Shown here: positions 23,348 through 31,024 of the stretch, piece by piece | How positions within the stretch are numbered: the stretch's first letter is position 1 | How the letters are laid out: every line of letters starts with the position of its first letter | NCBI GenBank assembly: GCA_027061725.1 | Contig: JAMOVG010000244.1 | Coordinates: 1-36,291 of the forward strand | Reading direction: 5' to 3' | DNA length: 36,291 bases | From: Desulfobacteraceae bacterium | GTDB taxonomy: Bacteria; Desulfobacterota; Desulfobacteria; Desulfobacterales; JALSRD01 | Program-made: the position numbers and the translations under genes | Notes under the pieces: generated by a model | The model's input: the letters and a program-made list of their open reading frames with translations, nothing else | Databases searched by the model: none | What the model was told of the DNA's origin: nothing

Positions 23348-24598
23348 ATGGAAAAGAAAAAGACGATACTGATCATCGCCAACCTGGACACCCGCGGCGC
23401 CGAGTTCAAGATGGTCAAGGAACTCATCGAGTCGCGGGGGCACGACGCCATCCTGCTGGATTTTTCCATGGAACAGGAGCCCTTCTTCGAAGGCGACATC
23501 ACCTGCGAGGAGGTGGCCGAGGCCGGCGGCCTGAAGATCGACGAGGTGCGCCGACTCTACCGCCAGGAGCGCCAGAAGGCCACTGACAACCAGGTGCGCG
23601 GCGCCCGCAGGATCGTGCGTCGGCTCTTCGAGGAGGGCCGCATCCACGGCGTGCTGGGCGTGGGCGGGGGCACCTCCTCGCTGGTGTCCACCAGCATCAT
23701 GCAGTCCATGCCCTTCGGCATGCCCAAGCTGATGGCCTCCTCCATGGCCGGACATCCCAAGTACGTGGGCAAGTACGTGGGCACCAAGGACATCACCATG
23801 TTAAACACGGTGGTGGACGTGGTGGAGCTCAACCCCATCTTAAAGACCCAGCTGATCAATGCCGTGGGGGCCATCTGCGGTATGGTGGAGATGTCGCCGG
23901 GCTGGAAAGTGCAGTTTGACAAACCCGTGGTGGCCATCACTTCCTTCGGTTTCGCCGAACGCGCCGTAGAGCCCGCCATCCACTACCTGCGCGACCGCGG
24001 CTACATCCCGGTGCCCTGCCATGCACAGGGGCGCGGTGACCGGGCCATGGATGAACTCATCCGTGACGGGTGGTTTTCGGGGGTCATCGACATCGTTTCC
24101 CGCGGCGTCGGCGAGACCCTGCTGGGGGGCAACTGCGCCGCCGGCGACGATCGCCTGCTGGCCGCCGCCGAGAGCGGCATTCCGCAGGTGGTGGCGCCCT
24201 CGGGGCTGGATATGCTCAGCGTTGGGGGCAATGCGACCCTGCTGGAGAAGTACAAGGACCGCCCCCAGGCGGTGATCGACAAGCTGCGCATCGAGGTGCG
24301 CACCAGCGCCGAGGAGGTGGCGCAGATGGCCCGCATCGTGGCTGAGCGCCTCAACCGCAGCCAGGCGCCCTGCGCCGTGCTGATTCCCCTCAAGGGCTGG
24401 AGCTCCCTGGACAAGGAGGGGCGGCCGCTCTACGACCCGGAGGCCGACCGGGTTTTTGCCGAGGTCCTGAAAAAAGAGCTCAAGGCAGGAATCCCGGTGG
24501 AGGAGGTCGATCTGCACCTCAACACACCGGAGTTCGGCCGAGAAGCCGTGGCGCTGTTTGACCGGCTTTACACGCAAATGAAGGAATCGTCGTCATGA
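23348..24598 (+). CDS. Tm-1-like ATP-binding (UPF0261) protein
   Basis: A 416-residue protein of the UPF0261/Tm-1 N-terminal family. The start KKKTILIIANLDTRGAEF and the GVLGVGGGTSSLVSTSIM and VVAPSGLDMLSVGG segments are typical of its two Rossmann-like domains; glycine-rich loops suggest nucleotide binding. The plant Tm-1 protein binds ATP and blocks viral replication, but the bacterial role is unknown. I use the ATG at 23348, where family similarity begins; an in-frame TTG at 23303 has a stronger ribosome site (GGAGGGGGAG) and could add 15 residues. It overlaps the next gene by four bases (ATGA). Its place between the UbiD gene and the ppsC-like gene implies a part in phenol activation, carboxylation or cofactor handling that is not yet described. 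Confidence 0.85.
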   Translation: MEKKKTILIIANLDTRGAEFKMVKELIESRGHDAILLDFSMEQEPFFEGDITCEEVAEAGGLKIDEVRRLYRQERQKATDNQVRGARRIVRRLFEEGRIHGVLGVGGGTSSLVSTSIMQSMPFGMPKLMASSMAGHPKYVGKYVGTKDITMLNTVVDVVELNPILKTQLINAVGAICGMVEMSPGWKVQFDKPVVAITSFGFAERAVEPAIHYLRDRGYIPVPCHAQGRGDRAMDELIRDGWFSGVIDIVSRGVGETLLGGNCAAGDDRLLAAAESGIPQVVAPSGLDMLSVGGNATLLEKYKDRPQAVIDKLRIEVRTSAEEVAQMARIVAERLNRSQAPCAVLIPLKGWSSLDKEGRPLYDPEADRVFAEVLKKELKAGIPVEEVDLHLNTPEFGREAVALFDRLYTQMKESSS

Positions 24599-25242
24599 TC
24601 ATCAGAAACTGGATGCGCAAGGATCCCGTCACCATTCACAGCGACATGCTGGCCAGCGAGGCGCTGGGTGTTTTCGAAAGCTGCGGACAGCCCTTCATCC
24701 CCGTGGTGGACGACGGCCGCCTGCGGGGCATCCTGGCCCGCCGCGACCTGCGCGAGGCGGCCTCCTGCGTGACGGCCGCCGAGAGCATCCATGAACTCAA
24801 CTATTTCAACACCCGCCTGAAGGTCAAGGACCTGATGGTGCGCAAACCCGAGACCCTGTCGGTCAACGACACCGTGGAGACCGCCCTGGCCAAGGGCAGG
24901 AAGTTCGGACGCAGCTTCTTCCCCATTTTGGACGGCGACCAGCTTACGGGAACGGTGTCGTATCTGGACATCTTCGACTCGCTCTACCAGATCCTGGGCG
25001 AGGAGGACCTCGCCAGCTTGTCTCTGGAATGCGGACAGCAGGGCGGCGAGCGCATGGCCGCCGAAGTGGTGCGGGCGGTTGACGAAACCGGCGGGACCCT
25101 GTACAGCCTGTTCAGACTCAAGGATCCCGAAACCGGCGTCCGCCGCCTGATCGTGCGCTTCCGATCGGCAGACCCCGAAGCCGTGGTGGCCGCCATCCGG
25201 GAAAAAGGGTACCAGATCATCGAGCGTGTGGCCACCCAGTGA
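24595..25242 (+). CDS. ppsC: CBS-domain protein, phenylphosphate synthase subunit C-like
   Basis: A 215-residue protein with two CBS domains (about 1-60 and 75-135: NWMRKDPVTIHSDMLASEAL, then VKDLMVRKPETLSVNDTV) and an ACT-like C-terminal domain (about 150-215: GGTLYSLFRLKDPETGVRRL). In Thauera the third subunit of phenylphosphate synthase is a CBS protein of about 24 kDa that stimulates the activity several-fold, and this matches in size and domain type. CBS pairs usually bind adenine nucleotides, so it may set activity by energy charge. The start and stop codons overlap those of both neighbours by four bases. Here it is separated from ppsAB by two genes, which is unlike the usual order. Confidence 0.75.
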   Translation: MIIRNWMRKDPVTIHSDMLASEALGVFESCGQPFIPVVDDGRLRGILARRDLREAASCVTAAESIHELNYFNTRLKVKDLMVRKPETLSVNDTVETALAKGRKFGRSFFPILDGDQLTGTVSYLDIFDSLYQILGEEDLASLSLECGQQGGERMAAEVVRAVDETGGTLYSLFRLKDPETGVRRLIVRFRSADPEAVVAAIREKGYQIIERVATQ

Positions 25243-25652
25243 AGCAGGACACCTTTACCGTTGAGACACACACGGGAAACCGTGACCTGACGGCCGTCGT
25301 CCGGCGCATCGGCGACGACGTGCTGGTAGCCGTATGGGGCGGTGAACGGCCGCACATCGGTGCCGTGGCCGCGGCCCAGCCGCGGCCCAGCCTGAAGGAT
25401 CCGGCCAGGCGGAGCGCGTCGGCCTCGGTGTTGTGCTACGTGGGACACAAGGAAGATCTGCTGGCCCGCGAGATCGCGCTGGCCGTGGCGTCCCGGGTCA
25501 ATGCCGCCGCGGTGGTGACCGCCGGTATCCACTGGGACAACCTGGACCAGGACGGCATCGACCAGGTGGTGCGAAACAGCCGCCTGCTGCTGAATTCGAT
25601 ACTGGAACGACTGGCGGACGGGGATCACCCCGAAAGCCTCAGCGAGAAGTGA
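25239..25652 (+). CDS. LpdD-like prenylated-FMN chaperone
   Basis: A 137-residue protein that resembles the small LpdD subunit found with UbiD-type gallate decarboxylases. The features I recognise are VWGGERPHIGAVAAAQPRPS, the GHKEDLLARE segment and the AGIHWDNL motif near residue 90-97. Its known relatives are thought to help load prenylated FMN into UbiD enzymes. The start is a GTG that overlaps the ppsC-like stop (GTGA). UbiX follows 16 bases later, so the order LpdD-UbiX next to a UbiD gene supports the assignment. It takes the place where Thauera phenol clusters have a small carboxylase gamma subunit; whether the two are equivalent is unclear. Confidence 0.7.
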   Translation: MKQDTFTVETHTGNRDLTAVVRRIGDDVLVAVWGGERPHIGAVAAAQPRPSLKDPARRSASASVLCYVGHKEDLLAREIALAVASRVNAAAVVTAGIHWDNLDQDGIDQVVRNSRLLLNSILERLADGDHPESLSEK

Positions 25653-25668
25653 AAGGGAAGGGGATTTC

Positions 25669-26301
25669 ATGCCCAGAAGAATCGTCATCGGCATCTCCGG
25701 CGCCAGCGGCGTGACATACGGGGTGCGCATTCTCCACCTGCTGCAGGAGAGCAACTACGAGACCCACCTGATCATCTCCAGGGCGGGCAAGCTGAACATT
25801 GAAATCGAGACGCCTTACACCGCCGGCCAGGTGGCCGCCATGGCCGACCGCGTCTACGACGACGCCGACATGGCCGCCGCGGTTTCCTCGGGTTCCTTCC
25901 TCACCGAGGGCATGATCGTGGCGCCGTGCACCATCAAGTCGCTGTCGGGCATCGCCAACTCCTACAACACCAACCTGCTGGTGCGGGCGGCCGACGTGAC
26001 CCTCAAGGAGAAGCGCAAGCTGGTGTTGGTGGTGCGCGAGACCCCGCTGCACAAGGGGCACCTGCGCCTGATGAGCCTGGCGGCCGACATGGGCGCCCAC
26101 ATCCTGCCGCCGATCCCCTCTTTTTACCACCAGCCCAAGACCATCGGCGATATCGTGGACCAGACCATCGGCAAGATCTTCGACTACATGGGCATCCGGC
26201 ACTCGCTTTTCCGGCGCTGGGGGGAGCAGCCGGAAGAAGACGAGCCGCGCAGTGCTATTGGTGCCGCCGTGGCCGGAAGCCACCGGGGAGGCGTACAATG
26301 A
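25669..26301 (+). CDS. ubiX: UbiX-family flavin prenyltransferase
   Basis: A 210-residue flavoprotein. The N-terminus RIVIGISGASGVTYGVRIL is the FMN-binding signature. The VAPCTIKSLSGIANSYNTNLLVRAADV segment and the RETPLHKGHLRLM segment are the prenyl-phosphate and active-site regions. It joins dimethylallyl (phosphate) to FMN to make prenylated FMN, the cofactor of the UbiD enzyme in the same operon. AAGGGAAGGGG stands before the ATG. Its stop overlaps the ligase start. About 20 extra C-terminal residues are polar and poorly conserved. Confidence 0.93.
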   Translation: MPRRIVIGISGASGVTYGVRILHLLQESNYETHLIISRAGKLNIEIETPYTAGQVAAMADRVYDDADMAAAVSSGSFLTEGMIVAPCTIKSLSGIANSYNTNLLVRAADVTLKEKRKLVLVVRETPLHKGHLRLMSLAADMGAHILPPIPSFYHQPKTIGDIVDQTIGKIFDYMGIRHSLFRRWGEQPEEDEPRSAIGAAVAGSHRGGVQ

Positions 26302-27632
26302 TGGCAGACAGCCCCTACTGGAACCCCTATCTGGAAACCCTGCCGCGGGAGCGCCTGCGGGCCCTGCAGTTGGCCAAGTTCAAACGCATTTTTCAGTGGG
26401 CCTGGGAACACTCGCGGTTCCACCGCAGCCTCTACGACGCCGCCGGCATCGCTCCGGCGGACATCCGCACTTTCGAAGACATCCGGCGGGTGCCCAAGGT
26501 GGAAAAGTCCATGATGCGCGATATCCAGGGCAAGGACCCTTTCCCATACGGCGACGCCCTGTGCGTGCCGCTGGAGGAGGTTTCCGCTTTCCGCCAGACC
26601 AGCGGCACCACCGGCCGGCCGGTCTACCAACCCGACACCTGGCAGGACTGGGAGTGGTGGGCCGAGTGCTGGGCTTTCATTCTCTGGGCCCAGGGCTACC
26701 GTCCCGGGGACCGGGTGTTCATCCCCTTCGGCTACAATATTTTTGTAGCCTTCTGGGCCGGGCACTACGCCGCCGAGAAGCTCGGATGCGAGGTGGTGCC
26801 CGGCGGCGTGCTGGACACCCAGGCGCGCATCCTCAAGATCCAGGAACTGCGCGCCACGGCCATGATGGCCACCCCCACCTATGTGCTGGGCATGGCCGAC
26901 ACGGCCAAAAACAAAATGGGCATCGATCCCGCGGCGCTCACCATCGATAAGATCACCTGCGCAGGCGAACCGGGGGCCAGCATCCCCTCCACCAAGCGGC
27001 GCATGGAACAGGCCTGGAACGCCAAGGTCTACGATCACGCCGGGGCCACCGAGATCGGGGCCTGGTCCTTCGAGTGCCAGGCGCAGCCGGGCGGCATGCA
27101 CGTCAACGAGGCCTTTTTCCTGGTGGAGATCGAGGACCTGCAGACCGGGGAGATCATCGAGGAGCCCGGACGCCGGGGAAAGATGGTAATCACCGCCCTG
27201 GACCGCCATGCCCAGCCCTGCGTGCGCTTCGATGCCAAGGACGTCATCGAGTGGGACGAGCGTATCTGTGAATGCGGCCGCACTTTTCGCCTGGTCAAGG
27301 GCGGTGTGGTGGGACGTGCCGATGACATCACCAAGGTCAAGGGCGTGCTGCTGGCGCCGGCAGCCATCGAAGAGGTTGTGCGCGGCATCGAGGGCTTGGG
27401 AGACGAGTACGAGGTTGTCGTGGACCGCCCCGGGGACATCGACCGCATCACCCTCAAGGTGGAGCTGATGCCCGGCGCCGAAAACCGCGTTGCAGAGATC
27501 GAGGCGCAGCTCAAGGACCAGCTGCGCCTCAAGACCAACCTGGGCTACAAGCTCGAGTTTCACGACTACGGCCGCCTGCCGCGTTACGAGGTCAAGGCCC
27601 GGCGGTTCAAGGACCTGAGAAAGCAGCATTGA
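26298..27632 (+). CDS. PaaK-type aryl-CoA ligase (candidate 4-hydroxybenzoate-CoA ligase)
   Basis: A 444-residue ANL-superfamily enzyme of the phenylacetate-CoA ligase (PaaK) branch. The P-loop SGTTGRPVY is at 102-110, the YDHAGATEIG adenylate motif near 240, a CECGR segment near 325, and the C-terminal KVKGVLLAPAAIE and PRYEVKARRFKDL parts are present. It activates a carboxylic acid with ATP to an adenylate and then a CoA thioester. In this operon the likely substrate is 4-hydroxybenzoate made by the carboxylase. This is unusual: described 4-hydroxybenzoate-CoA ligases mostly belong to the benzoate-CoA ligase branch. GGGGAGG lies six bases before the first of two adjacent ATGs, and the start overlaps the ubiX stop (ATGA). 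Confidence 0.85.
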   Translation: MMADSPYWNPYLETLPRERLRALQLAKFKRIFQWAWEHSRFHRSLYDAAGIAPADIRTFEDIRRVPKVEKSMMRDIQGKDPFPYGDALCVPLEEVSAFRQTSGTTGRPVYQPDTWQDWEWWAECWAFILWAQGYRPGDRVFIPFGYNIFVAFWAGHYAAEKLGCEVVPGGVLDTQARILKIQELRATAMMATPTYVLGMADTAKNKMGIDPAALTIDKITCAGEPGASIPSTKRRMEQAWNAKVYDHAGATEIGAWSFECQAQPGGMHVNEAFFLVEIEDLQTGEIIEEPGRRGKMVITALDRHAQPCVRFDAKDVIEWDERICECGRTFRLVKGGVVGRADDITKVKGVLLAPAAIEEVVRGIEGLGDEYEVVVDRPGDIDRITLKVELMPGAENRVAEIEAQLKDQLRLKTNLGYKLEFHDYGRLPRYEVKARRFKDLRKQH

Positions 27633-27711
27633 AAGCAGGGGCCGTTGCCGGTTGCATGATGGCGTCGTGCGGCGGGCTTACCACGGACCACGGACAATCC
27701 GGGAGGATGAC

Positions 27712-27897
27712 ATGCAGGAGCTGAAGCAGCTCGAAGAGATCGACCGCGACATTCGACGGCTGAAGGAAATTGCCGGCCGGCTGAAAGCCGCCCAGCCGGA
27801 ATTTCCGGCCCTGGTGCGCAACGCCGACCGCATCCTGGCTTCTACCAAGATGCTGGAACTCAACGTCTGCGATCTGCTGGATCTGGCCGCCGAATAG
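27712..27897 (+). CDS. Small 61-residue helical protein
   Basis: A 61-residue reading frame with GGGAGG five bases before its ATG, at the end of the phenol operon and just before the terminator. It is predicted to be entirely helical and charged (LKQLEEIDRDIRRLKEIAGRL), with heptad-like leucines and one cysteine (NVCDLLDL). I recognise no family. The ribosome site, codon usage and location support a real gene. It may be a small subunit or coiled-coil adaptor of one of the operon's enzymes. The 79 bases before it hold nothing recognisable. Confidence 0.55.
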   Translation: MQELKQLEEIDRDIRRLKEIAGRLKAAQPEFPALVRNADRILASTKMLELNVCDLLDLAAE

Positions 27898-27934
27898 AAG
27901 GGCCTCTCCTGTCCGGGGGCCGGGGGCAATTTTC

Positions 27935-28005
27935 TAAAAAAAGCAGGGCCACCGGAGTGCACGGCGATTTTCCCGCTGCGCCTCCGATGGCCCTTTCGCT
28001 TTTTT
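27935..28005. terminator. Bidirectional terminator between the phenol operon and barrel gene
   Basis: A 13-base-pair stem (27945-27957, AGGGCCACCGGAG, with 27982-27994, CTCCGATGGCCCT, one mismatch) is followed by TTTCGCTTTTTT and preceded by a run of seven A. It sits between convergent genes and can stop transcription from both sides. Confidence 0.8.
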
Positions 28006-28025
28006 GACGTGACGCTGCAGTGGGC

Positions 28026-29252
28026 CTAGAACCCGAAGCGCAGCCCGACGCCAAAGCGGCCGTACTTGCCGATGTCGTCAAACTCGTCGAAGGCCGAGCG
28101 GGCCTCGAAGTAGACGGAAGTGTTGAAGGCGTGGGGCTCGCCGTATACGCGCACCCCCACGTTAACGATCATGTCCGCCTGGCTGTCTTCGGCGTCCAGG
28201 TCCTGGTCGCCGTTGGTGATCCAGCCGCCCACGCCGATGCCGGCGAAGAAGCGTTGTGCGAAGTGATAGTTCGCAAGCGCATCGAAAGTGAAACCGCCGG
28301 CGCCGTCGTTGCCGGTCAGGGTCGGAAAGCCGCCAACCAGGCCCAGCAGCGAAAAGGACTCGTTGAGGTAGTACTCATAACCGACGCGCAGGGACAGGTA
28401 GTTTTGGGGATCGAACTGGCGGAAAAAGCCCACGTCGCCGATGAACTGGCCGCGGCGCACTACCGCCACCTGCTGCTCACACTGCGGCGAGGTGACCGAG
28501 GCCCCCTTGTTGTCTGTTACCGTGGCCACCACGCGGTAGTCGCCGCTGCCCGGTGCGGTCATCTGCTGTACGAAAGGCGGGGCGGCGACGGTCTTTTCTT
28601 CCACCGTGTTGCCGGACGGATCGATGAGCGCGAATTTCACCGAGGCGATGTTGCCGTCGGGGTCGGTGGAGCCGCTGGCATCGGCCGTGATCTGCTGGCC
28701 GCTGAATAGCCGTTGCGGTGTCACGCTGAGCGCGCACAGGGGGTCCTGGTTGGCCGGTGCCGGCGGCGGTGGCGGTGCCGCGGCTTTTTCAGGTGCCGGC
28801 GCGACGCCGACTTCCTTGAGCCCCAGATTGCCGCAACGCAGGGGCACCACGAACACGTACCGGCGACCGTCCATGTCGATATTGAACTGCAAGGCGTCGA
28901 AAGGCTCTTTGCCGTGCCAGGTGACGTCCTTTAGAACCCGGACCTTGCCGCCCTTTTTAAACAGCATCCAGCGCATGGTTTCGCCGTAGCCGAATTTGAC
29001 GGCCGTGATGGCGGCCTGCGGGAACTGTTCCTGAAAAGCTTTGAAGAGCGCCGGCTCACCGGCCTTGGCGAAACCGTGGGACAGGTCCGCCTGGCGCTCG
29101 TCGACCATTTTCTGAAGGTCTGCTACCGAGGTCAGCGGCGGTTTGTAAAACGGGTGGCGTCCCAGCCTTTTCAGTGTCGTGGCCGCTCCAGCGGTGGCTC
29201 CCCCCACAACCAGCATGCCAATTATTAAAAACAGGGCGATTTTCGTCTTCAT
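28026..29252 (-). CDS. Outer-membrane beta-barrel protein with PKD-like domain
   Basis: A 408-residue exported protein with signal peptide 1-24. An N-terminal soluble domain (about 30-140) is followed by a proline/alanine linker near 155-168 (APPPPPAPA), an Ig/PKD-like domain (about 170-265: SVTPQRLFSGQQITADASGS) and an OmpA-type barrel (about 270-408) with alternating hydrophobic strands and the terminal phenylalanine needed for BAM assembly (FGVGLRFGF). AAAGGAG precedes the ATG. The function is not evident: it could be a structural anchor or a pore. The N-terminal domain has a lone cysteine near 140 and another pair in the PKD region. It is a single-gene unit with its own terminator. Confidence 0.75.
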   Translation of the reverse strand: MKTKIALFLIIGMLVVGGATAGAATTLKRLGRHPFYKPPLTSVADLQKMVDERQADLSHGFAKAGEPALFKAFQEQFPQAAITAVKFGYGETMRWMLFKKGGKVRVLKDVTWHGKEPFDALQFNIDMDGRRYVFVVPLRCGNLGLKEVGVAPAPEKAAAPPPPPAPANQDPLCALSVTPQRLFSGQQITADASGSTDPDGNIASVKFALIDPSGNTVEEKTVAAPPFVQQMTAPGSGDYRVVATVTDNKGASVTSPQCEQQVAVVRRGQFIGDVGFFRQFDPQNYLSLRVGYEYYLNESFSLLGLVGGFPTLTGNDGAGGFTFDALANYHFAQRFFAGIGVGGWITNGDQDLDAEDSQADMIVNVGVRVYGEPHAFNTSVYFEARSAFDEFDDIGKYGRFGVGLRFGF

Positions 29253-29357
29253 GCCTTCTCCTTTTGATCGATGTTGTGATTTCCGTACGATATCCTGACG
29301 CGGGAGTGCTTGCTTCCCGGTGTCGCTAGAGGCCCGGCAGGTGCTGCCACCGTAGCC

Positions 29358-29690
29358 TCAAAAGACCATGGGGGCATACCCCTCGGCGATGTATGCCGAA
29401 ATGATGGAACCCACGTAGTCCACGTCCACGCCCAACTGCTCCAATTTGTCGCTGATGCCGTCGCGGTCCGCGAGGAATTTGCAGGCCGTGGGCTTCTGGT
29501 ACTCCAGCAGCTGCGAGGCCGCCTCGGCCACCTGGGGGTCTTGCCCCAGCAGGTTTTCAAAGGGGCCGAAAAAAATAACCTTCAGGTCATCCACCCACTG
29601 GTTCTTGATGGCGTTAAATGCATACATGATGCCGGTCAGCGCCTTGTCTTTTTCCGCCGTCGATATGACCACCAGAACCTTGGCTTTCAT
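29358..29690 (-). CDS. DsrE-like small protein
   Basis: A 110-residue protein that starts KAKVLVVISTAEKDKALTGI and has a Rossmann-like alternation of strands and helices, as in the DsrE/DsrF/YchN family. One cysteine is at about position 70 (PTACKFL). DsrE proteins move persulfide sulfur in sulfur oxidisers and sulfate reducers, but a single cysteine outside the usual place makes that role uncertain. GGAGG lies nine bases before the ATG. It stands alone between the barrel gene and the CDP-alcohol gene, with no sulfur gene nearby. Confidence 0.6.
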   Translation of the reverse strand: MKAKVLVVISTAEKDKALTGIMYAFNAIKNQWVDDLKVIFFGPFENLLGQDPQVAEAASQLLEYQKPTACKFLADRDGISDKLEQLGVDVDYVGSIISAYIAEGYAPMVF

Positions 29691-29848
29691 GCTGTTGCGC
29701 CTCCGTTTAGCGGTGGAGCCTGTTTTGGGAAGATGCCGAAGACAGGACCATCAATTATGACCGGAAGATACATGAATCGTCCCCTGACATCAAGACCTCC
29801 GGCCATTTTTTTCTTTCTACGGCCGGAAAAGCGGGCCGACACGTCCTG

Positions 29849-31024
29849 CTATTTTCGGAAGTACATGCGGGCCAGGACCAGGGCAAAGGCGGGGGCGCCC
29901 ACGGCGGTCAGCACCAGGAACCAGTTCAGGTGCCCGAACGCCGCCAGGATAACCACCAGGTAGATGAAATCGCGCCGCGAGAGGTAGTCGGCCATGCGTG
30001 CCGTGGCGGAGCGATCCCCGTCGGGGGCCAGGGAAGTATACAGGGGGCCGCCGCTTTTTCGGGCCCGCATGGTCTTGAGGTAGACCAGCGAGGCCGATGC
30101 AAAGGTGCCGGCGACGGCCAGGGCGGCCAGCAGAAGCGGCCAGAGACTGCCGGTGCCCCGCCACCACGCGTGGCCTATGGCGTAGAACACGGCGGCGTGC
30201 ACCACGTTGTCTCCCCAGAAATCCAGGATACCTCCCAGTCGGCTCTCCATGAATTTAATGCGGGCGATTTCGCCGTCACACCCGTCCAGGATGGAGTGCG
30301 CCAGGAACAGCAGCGCCCCGACGGTTTGCCACCACCGGCCGCCCATGGCGATCAGCAGTGCTCCCGCCAGACCGATCAGGATACTGATGAGCGTTATCTG
30401 GTTGGGCGTCACACGGGTGTTGACCAGCCGCCTGGAGAGGGCCAGCGAAAGGCGCCGCTCCACATGGCGCGACATGAAACCCTCGGTTTCTTTGACCAGG
30501 TTGCTGAACAGGGCACGCTCCACGAAAACCGGGTCGGTGGGCTCGCTGAGCCGGTACAGCATGCCGCTCCGCACCACCACGGCCGGCAGGCCGTGGGCCT
30601 GTTCCAGGTGGTCGGCGGCCCGGGGTACGCCTCCCGGACGGGCGATGAGATGGGCCACCTCCCGGAGCTGGCGATGGTCGCAGGCCAGCAGCATGCGGCT
30701 GTTGCGGATGACGCAGGGACCGGTTTCCCGGATGGTGGCCGCAAGGTCGCTCAGGAAGGCCACATCGGGCAGGTACTCCGGCGCCAGCAGCAGGTACAGC
30801 GTGTCCGGTGTTTCAGGCAGACTGGCGACGCCGGGAAGGATTTTTCCCGGCGCCACCACCTGGGGCAGCCGGTCGGGGCGGCTGGAGAGGAAAACAACTT
30901 CGTCCACGCCGGCTTTTACCGCCGTGTACACCAGGCGCCGGCTCAGATCCAGGCCGCCCAGCCGGAGGGTCAGCACCTCCTCGTGCCCCTGGGCGGGCAC
31001 CACCAGAACGATGCGGGGGCTCAT
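29849..31024 (-). CDS. CDP-alcohol phosphatidyltransferase with degenerate nucleotidyltransferase half
   Basis: A 391-residue membrane protein. The C-terminal half (about 185-391) is a CDP-alcohol phosphatidyltransferase with an intact catalytic motif: D250-G251, A254-R255, G264, D268 and D272, plus about six membrane helices. The N-terminal half (1-170) resembles the nucleotidyltransferase part of archaeal-type IPCT/DIPPS enzymes (di-myo-inositol phosphate synthesis), but lacks the GxGTR-like nucleotide loop. The junction EGFMSRHVERRLSLALSRRL matches that bifunctional family. It would move a polyol or lipid phosphate from a CDP-activated donor. A separate nucleotidyltransferase gene at 34410 has an intact loop and may supply the donor. 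The start overlaps the previous stop (ATGA). Confidence 0.8.
   Translation of the reverse strand: MSPRIVLVVPAQGHEEVLTLRLGGLDLSRRLVYTAVKAGVDEVVFLSSRPDRLPQVVAPGKILPGVASLPETPDTLYLLLAPEYLPDVAFLSDLAATIRETGPCVIRNSRMLLACDHRQLREVAHLIARPGGVPRAADHLEQAHGLPAVVVRSGMLYRLSEPTDPVFVERALFSNLVKETEGFMSRHVERRLSLALSRRLVNTRVTPNQITLISILIGLAGALLIAMGGRWWQTVGALLFLAHSILDGCDGEIARIKFMESRLGGILDFWGDNVVHAAVFYAIGHAWWRGTGSLWPLLLAALAVAGTFASASLVYLKTMRARKSGGPLYTSLAPDGDRSATARMADYLSRRDFIYLVVILAAFGHLNWFLVLTAVGAPAFALVLARMYFRK

Noticed and set aside
25367-25391. Tandem 11-base repeat GCCGCGGCCCA in the LpdD-like gene
   Set aside because: The encoded AAAQPRPS segment fits the family as it stands, so the repeat is probably a chance of GC-rich codons and not a frame-changing duplication.
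29799-29826. CCGGCC/GGCCGG hairpin with a T-rich loop after the CDP-alcohol transferase gene
   Set aside because: The T run is inside the loop and not after the stem, so it does not fit an intrinsic terminator in either direction.
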